This document shows positions 57,770-64,000 of a stretch of 64,000 nucleotides of DNA, piece after piece; the first letter of the stretch is position 1, and each line of letters opens with the position of its first letter. The DNA is from Sanguinoderma infundibulare (taxonomy: Eukaryota; Basidiomycota; Agaricomycetes; Polyporales; Polyporaceae): contig JAVLRN010000001.1 in the NCBI GenBank assembly GCA_032821775.1, positions 4,278,001 to 4,342,000 of the forward strand. The letters run 5' to 3'. The position numbers were made by a program, and so were the translations under genes. The notes beneath the pieces were generated by a model that saw nothing but the letters and a program-made list of their open reading frames with translations, was not told where the DNA came from and did no database searches.

Positions 57770-58039
57770 GTCCACTTCAGGTAGCTCACGTGCCGAGGGT
57801 ATCGTCGTCGTGAGGTACAGCACCATGTAGATGACGATGCTCGGCACGAAGAGCTTCCAGATCTCCCTGGACGGCGGCACGGCGCAGTGTGTGAACTTGG
57901 GCCCAGGTGAGTGAACGGCGACGACGTTGATGTTGTGGCAGATCGTCCGGAGGAGACAGATTGCGCAGATTGTGGCTATCGTCAGTATGCCCACGAATGC
58001 CGCGCGTGCGAGGGTGTCCTTGGAGTAGACGTAGCATAT
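57770..58039 (-). pseudogene. Membrane-protein fragment (unit 4)
   Basis: Identical to the unit 1 fragment. Confidence 0.45.
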
Positions 58040-58794
58040 TCACCGACTAGCCTTGAATTCGGTCTTCCGCGCATGTATCATGATTTTTGACGTAGCTAGT
58101 TCGGGAACTCGGATCAAGTGAGTGGTGGTGGTAACTAGAGCTTATATAGCTACGAACTGGGGCGAATGAGATGGATTCCCATTGCGGCGCGATAAGATGT
58201 TGGAGCGAGGTTGCATTGCGGACGATACATGACGTCGTGCAAGGTCGCAGCTGGCGACACGCGTCGTTGTGCTGCATGCAGTCCCATGGGAGGCCCTAGA
58301 TTCGACGAAGTCGTCCTGCTTGTGCTTCTGGACGGGATTTGCGTCCGGATGTACGTACCGGTCATCCTTATCGTGATTTCTGTCAGGGTACGGTTATGTT
58401 GAGTACAGCCGCCCAGCGCACCTCGAGATCGGACGCAGGCTGGAGATCCCTGCTAAGATAGCGAAGTCGTTAAGAGCCTTGAGGGTCAGAAACAAGCTGG
58501 ACGGTGTCGCTTCCGATGGTCGCGGATGACGCGTTTGTCTGTGTTTGGCGCCGGATCGGGCCGGCGACTGTCTTGGCATGAGATGACATCGAGCGTCGAC
58601 GCGTCGACATCGACTTGGACCGGCGATGGAACCCGGCATCGAGGCGCATCTCAGGCTAGCATCTAACCAGTCGCTGCCCTCTACCGCAACTTGGACGGCC
58701 TTCGGCCTTTGTTTCTCGCCATCGCTATGCAACACCCCACAGACATAGAACACCATCCTAGGCGACACCTTCCGCACACCTGTATCCAACAACC

Positions 58795-61700
58795 ATGGTA
58801 CGTTCCAGCCACTCGACGAAGGAATTTGGACGTACAGGCTAACTGTCGCATACCAGAGCGACGCCGAGAGCGAATTCTGGGGGGGCGATTCAGACTCCAT
58901 CTCGCGAGCTCAACAGTTCTTCGCGGACACCAGCAATGCGTCTCCCATTCAAAGTTACCCGATGGCGCCACCGAAACAAGGCACTAATCATGGACCGCGA
59001 TCAGATCGGAGAGACAGTCGTGCAGAGTCCTCGCCCAGCAAGAGGACACCTCGGCAGCCCAAGATCACCTCGGAGAGAGGGACCAATACTCGTGTTCGCG
59101 GGAGGGGGACGAGTCAACGTCCTTTGTTAGAACACACGACTCCCCATGCGCGCGACCAACGACCTGTTGCCTCCGCCGCTCATTCGGATGCAGCTACCAC
59201 TGCGGGTACTCGCTCACAAGGTAGCGTGAGTGTGGACCAGTCCATGGATCTAGACCTCGACTCTAACTTGGAGAACGATGCAGCGTACGGTCAGTACGAC
59301 CCACTGGTTTATTCCTTCCCTTGCGCTGACGGCATCGCGTAATCTTTAGTTGAAGCAAGTGAGTGTACTACCGGCAACTACGCATCGTAGATTCTTACCG
59401 CAGCACCCACAGTGATGGACACGGACAACGACGACTCCGAACCTCCTTCTCGAGGCGGTTCGTTCGCCTTCTCCTACGTCCAATCGAGTCGGAATGCGTC
59501 GATGACTTCCCTCTCGTCCTCGGCGTCAGTTGATTCCAGAACTGGAAGGAAACACGCCATGCCGTACGAGTCGACCTACGGCAGACCGATCGCCGCACAG
59601 GTTGCGCGAAAGGTGCCTCGCACAACGCAGAAGGTAGGTCCCTCTAGATAACTCAGCCGGCCGGCTTGGTACCGTATTGGACACAAGAGCGGGGACATTA
59701 GAGGTGCCCAATTGCCTTCCATTGCGCTCACTCTAGACGTTGGACGCACCGGGAAGCAATTGCGCCCTCCTGTCCAGTGGAGAATGCCATTCGAAAGTAT
59801 GTTGGAGACAAGAACAACGCCGGTGTCAACCAGCGCGGATCGTTCTTCTCTCCAACATATTTGTAAGGAGTATTTTTCATTGAGCAGGAAGGGGCGACAG
59901 AGCCCTTGGAAGAAACCGGGCGCAAGGGTGAAGGTCGTCCCCTTGCCATACGCGCAGTGCTCGGCTAGCCTACGTTTGGACTGGGAAACGTGCCCGGGCG
60001 CCGCCCGTAGTGACCGTGGGGATCGGGCGCGACAGTAAGAGCGTATGAATTGGGTTACAGAGGCGACGAAGCGCAATTTTAACAGAGGAACGAGCTCGTT
60101 TGAAGGTGACGAGCTACCTCTGGCTTCAACAACTCCTCGCGAGATTCGTGTTTAGATTTTGCCTACCTTGAATGTTAAACCTTCGCGAGCTTCTGCTCCA
60201 CCATTGGATGACAGAAACGTACATTTCTTGCCTCTCTCCTCGGCGCGCGCGAACTTGAGAAGAACTTCTTTGGAGTCAAGGGGATGTGAGTTGAGTGCAA
60301 CCGAGTAGCTCCAGGGGCTCCGTCGGCAATGGTTTCTATTTCATAGGCGTCGCCATGAGCGCCAATCGAACTGGAACAATCGAGTATAGACTAGTACTCC
60401 CTATTGACTCTTGAGCACCCCGTGGGCAACACTGACTTGCTCTCTCTGATTGCTTCCTCCTGTTGGCATTGTGTTTATGATTGCTGACATCCATCTACTT
60501 TACAGGCTCCTACCACATCCAAGCCACTCCCTCAGACGCCGTCGCGTTCGGGGAATGTCACGCGGAAGAACTGGGCTGACTCCCCCGAGCCGTACCAGAA
60601 AAGGGTCGAGACACCGACCATAACACGGATCTCCAACGCCCTCGAGGATGCGGTTGCCTTTGAACAAGAAGAAGCGAGTTCTGCGTCAGCCGGGCCTTCC
60701 CGCCAACGTGAGCAGAAGAACGCGTTTGACCCGTCGACGCTATCGGGTGTCTGCGTCATCGCGCATTCAAAGGACGCGCAGCGCCTGTTCGACAATATTC
60801 CCCTGAGCTGGGGCGTGCAGTACGAAATCGCTCGTGGGGTCTCGCGGGGCATATGGAGTTGGGAGACGGTGATACAGGCCGAGCCTGCCCTCAGGTCCCT
60901 CAAAGGAGAGAACACAGGCAACGCCACGAGGGTATCCCATGTGCTCGGTCGCCAGTTCGGCGACAACTCGCCGGTTGACGGCGCCATATGGTGCGCGTCC
61001 AGTTGTGTTGCAAACATGCATGCGCAGCATCTGACACCAGGATAGGTATGAGCTCGACCGGGAAGAGAAGGCGATGATCGAACGGCGAGGGCGCGGACTC
61101 GGCCTGCAGGGCGACTTCGGGGAGAAGCCGAACTGGTACGGCGGGCAGATCCAGCAAGTCGCCAGACTCGAGGAGGCCGGCGACGGCTTCCGGGTCGTGC
61201 TCGCGAAGATGGAGATGCGCAAGTCGACGCGCTTCGCCCGCTTCCTCGCCTCCCGGCGGATTCTGCAGGTCTCGGTCCCGGCTACGGTCGTCAACAGCCG
61301 AGCGGAGGATCTCCGCGCGTTCTTCACCCAGAAGTTTGTGTTGTGCGGCCGGATTTTCGTCGCGTTCGGCGCAAAGGACAAGAAGGTCTTCCTCATGGAG
61401 ACCCCGGAGGCGCACGAGCGTGCTGCTTACATCAAGGGCGACGAGCAGAGGATCAGCTTGGCGGATTTCGTCGCGTGGCACAATCCGATGGACCTCAACG
61501 GCGCGCAGGTATGTTGATGCCTCTGTCAAGGTGATAGCAGCTTAACCATTATGCAACGCAGCCGACGTCGAAGTGGGCCACGCGGTTCGACCTCGGCTTC
61601 TCCATCTCTGTCCCGGCCCTGCTCATTCATCCCGACAACACCTACTATAAGCGTGACGATAGTGCGTCGCCTTCGTCTTCTATCGATGATTCATTTCACG

Positions 61701-64000
61701 ATCGTCTGCTACGCAGTTGCGCCGCCGCACGATCCGGAGCAGAAGCCCGCGGCAGAGTTCATCTACACAGACGGCTGCGGGTGGATGAACAACGCCGGAC
61801 TGAGCGCTATCGCGCGGCACATGGGACTCGAGGAGCGCCCGACGGCCGTGCAAGGTCGTTTTGCAGGCGCGAAGGGGCTCTGGGTGCTGCACCCGCGCGA
61901 CCAGTCGTCGGTCCCGAAGATCTGGATCCGCGACTCCCAGGTCAAGATCAAGCTAGACTGGTGCAATCTCCACCAGGCGCACCAAATCTTTGATTTGCTC
62001 GCGCCGCCCCGGGTCACCCTTCCCAGCCGTCTCTCCCGGCTGACGATCCTGAACCTCGCGCACAATGGGGTGCAGGAGACGACGTTCGTCGAGCTCATGA
62101 GGGCCACGATTGAGGAGGCGGTCAAGCCGCTTACGCAGTGGACGGGCCCGAAGGCCATGTTCCTCCTCTGGAAGGCGGTCGAGAAGGTCGGCGGCGTGGC
62201 GATGAAACGCGCGCTTCAGCACGCCCTTGGCGCCTCGCGCGCTCTGGGGCTGGTCGGCAGAACCCTCCAGGATCTCGCTCTCGCTGAGGGCGACGAGCTC
62301 GAGGAGCTGGTGAACGAGATCGCCGCGGACGCTCGGGACGGCGAGCTGAGCGAGGATTCGATGGCTTCGTACACGGCCCTGCGCAACCAGGCGACGGGCC
62401 AGCCGCTCACCATTCACGCCGTCATCCTTGACCTTCTCCAGGCTGGATTCAACCCGCTGGAGCTGGAGCTTCTGTACGACAAGCTGAAGATGGTGGTGAC
62501 GCTCGTCATCGAGGATATCATCCTCGACTACCACATCGCCGTTCCCCATTCCATTGAGGCGTTTATCATACCGGGTGTGTGATTCCGTCGTTTACTACGC
62601 CGTGTGCAGCCAGATGACCACAAAGCAGATCCGATTAGTGTGTTGCGTGAGGGGGAGATCCACTTCAAGTCAACGAAGAACCTCAAGGACGTGGACGACT
62701 TGAATCGCAACCAGCTCCTCGGCGATGTCTTGGTATACCTGTTCTGAGTACAATCATTTGTGACTTGCTGATGCGTAGCTTGACAGATCTATCGTAATCC
62801 GAATCGCCTTCCGTCGGACGTCCAGAAGGTATGTCGAGTAAGACATTATTAATAAGTGACGCGCGCTGATCATTCGTGTTATCGTGCATAGGTTACGGCT
62901 GTAGAATGCGCGGAACTTTCGGCGTACACCGATGTCATCGTGCTTCCAACTACTGGGCCCCGTTCGTTCGCCAGCTACCTCGCTGGAGGAGGTGAGTGGT
63001 GTTGCGGGTGCGAGTTACCTTCCCAACTGAACTACTTGAAACTGTGTAGACTATGATGGAGGTATGGTTTTGTTTCGCCGTCTGTGACCATCCACTAGCC
63101 TCAGGCTGATACCATTTGCTCTAGACGTCGCGGTTGTCATCTACGATGAGAGGCTCGTCAAGGACTTCGTCACGCGCCCGCTTACGCGAGAGCCGGTCGA
63201 CTTCATCAAAGACAACTTTGAGGATATGGGCACCATCCAACAGGTCACCAACCTCGCCAAGGATCTCGAGGGACTTCACGATTCCGACGCGAGTCGCCGG
63301 AAGTTGCAGGAGAGCCTCCTCTTGGGGCTCTCCCCTGCACCGATCGGCCTGTATTCTCTCTTCCACGAGGGTTCCATTTACGCGAATGGATATGACGCGG
63401 CCGACACGATTCGCCACGCGTTCATGTAAGTTCATCGTCTCCCCTCTGTTTCAGCCCGCCGACACCGGCTCACGAATTCACCCGGAAGGTTCAACACCGT
63501 GCTCGACTCCCGCAAGACCGGCCACCGCGTCAAGGCTGAAGTCTTCAAGGCAGACAAGAGGAAGTTCGACAGAAGACTTCCCGACTGCCTTCAGTCGCGC
63601 AAGGAGGCCAAGTGGGGGAGTCAGGCTGGGGGAGGAGTGCCATCCTTCAAGCGAGATCGCAAGCTAGGAGATTTCATCCTAGAAAACCTCTACGAGGCCG
63701 GCCGGAAGATGCGGGACGAACAAATCAAGCAGTACGACAATCTGAAGCCGAAGGTCTTTAGCACGGACAAGCACCTCCTGCAGCCCTGGAAGACGGTGCA
63801 GCCGTATCTCAACGACACCGCTCCCGTCAGGCACGACCTCATTCTCATTCAGCAGCATGTCGACGACCACATCAAACAATGGCAGTCGATAACGGCCGCC
63901 GGTCGGCCGCCCAACCGCTACGCATCTTCGGCGAAGGGTAAAGGCGCCGGCAAGGCGGGTTCCGGCAGGGGGTTGCTGCAAGCTCAGTACGACGAGCTCG
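58795..64000 (+). CDS. RNA-dependent RNA polymerase, truncated by window end (unit 4)
   Basis: Intact from its ATG to about residue 1223, where the window stops. The DYDGD exon is at 63050-63061. It carries the most private replacements, mostly late in the gene: LDWCNL (Gln to Trp), EEAVKP (Glu to Ala), LHDSDAS, GLYSLF, TIRHAF, HRVKAEV and LQSRKEA. Near the window end it has the unit 1 variants GGGVPS and ENLYE. A cca-to-ccg change in the codon before the intron at 62575 is synonymous. Still open, so these changes have not broken it. Confidence 0.88.
59795..59862 (+). ncRNA. Intron hairpin (unit 4)
   Basis: Same stem and loop as unit 1. Confidence 0.3.

Larger units (their letters stand above)
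52993..64000. repeat. Tandem repeat unit 4 (partial, first 11.0 kb)
   Basis: It begins like unit 3 and keeps the same four- and five-base differences. From about 61.96 kb it gains private changes, and from about 63.6 kb it carries the variants seen otherwise only in unit 1. It is cut by the window end, so the array continues at least a little further. Confidence 0.97.

Noticed and set aside
1..64000. Ribosomal DNA array
   Set aside because: The unit length is in a plausible range, but no rRNA-like sequence is present in any part of the unit.
1..64000. Viral RNA polymerase or integrated mycovirus
   Set aside because: The polymerase has many spliceosomal introns and the DYDGD and TDGCG motifs of cellular RDR enzymes, not the GDD palm of RNA viruses.
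1..64000. Pure assembly artefact (one read looped several times)
   Set aside because: Units differ by linked SNPs and indels in a mosaic pattern, which a simple duplication of one consensus would not give; read-level proof is still lacking.

Overview
The window is GC-rich eukaryotic DNA, most likely from a basidiomycete fungus (Agaricomycetes-like). The reasons are the many short GT-AG introns (about 40-70 nt), the style of the protein fragments, and TTAGGG-like telomeric motifs. No rRNA, tRNA, CRISPR array, bacterial operon or transposase was recognised.

Its dominant feature is a head-to-tail tandem array of a roughly 17.66 kb unit: unit 1 at 1-17665, unit 2 at 17666-35331, unit 3 at 35332-52992 and a partial unit 4 at 52993-64000. 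The unit start is arbitrary, because at least one gene remnant runs across it. The units are near-identical but not identical: SNPs and small indels form a mosaic, with a core (about 2.5-9.3 kb of each unit) that looks the same in all four and flanks that group differently.

Within each unit, in order: a 150-codon ORF of unknown function (+); a small C-terminal exon remnant (-); a predicted three-exon gene of unknown function (-); a fragment of a glycosyltransferase-like (O-fucosyltransferase-like) gene that stops at degenerate telomere-like repeats containing a head-to-head TTAGGG/CTAACC junction; an orphan terminal exon; the rest of the glycosyltransferase-like gene in two pieces facing opposite ways; a membrane-protein fragment; then the one large intact gene, a cellular RNA-dependent RNA polymerase (RdRP, RDR/QDE-1 family) of 14 predicted exons and 1,309 residues with the catalytic DYDGD motif. 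After it come a broken 3' exon pair, a 33-bp minisatellite, a stretch of decayed coding fragments on the minus strand, a diverged internal duplication, and three further broken or hypothetical genes.

The RdRP is open with intact catalytic residues in every unit (unit 4 is cut by the window end), while almost everything else recognisable is fragmentary or frameshifted. The array therefore reads as an amplified RNA-silencing gene carried in a patchwork of gene debris, probably near a chromosome end. RdRPs of this family make double-stranded RNA for silencing, and tandem arrays are classic silencing targets, so the locus could both supply and trigger the pathway; that link is inference. Exon joins were done by eye and have not been tested against RNA or homologues.
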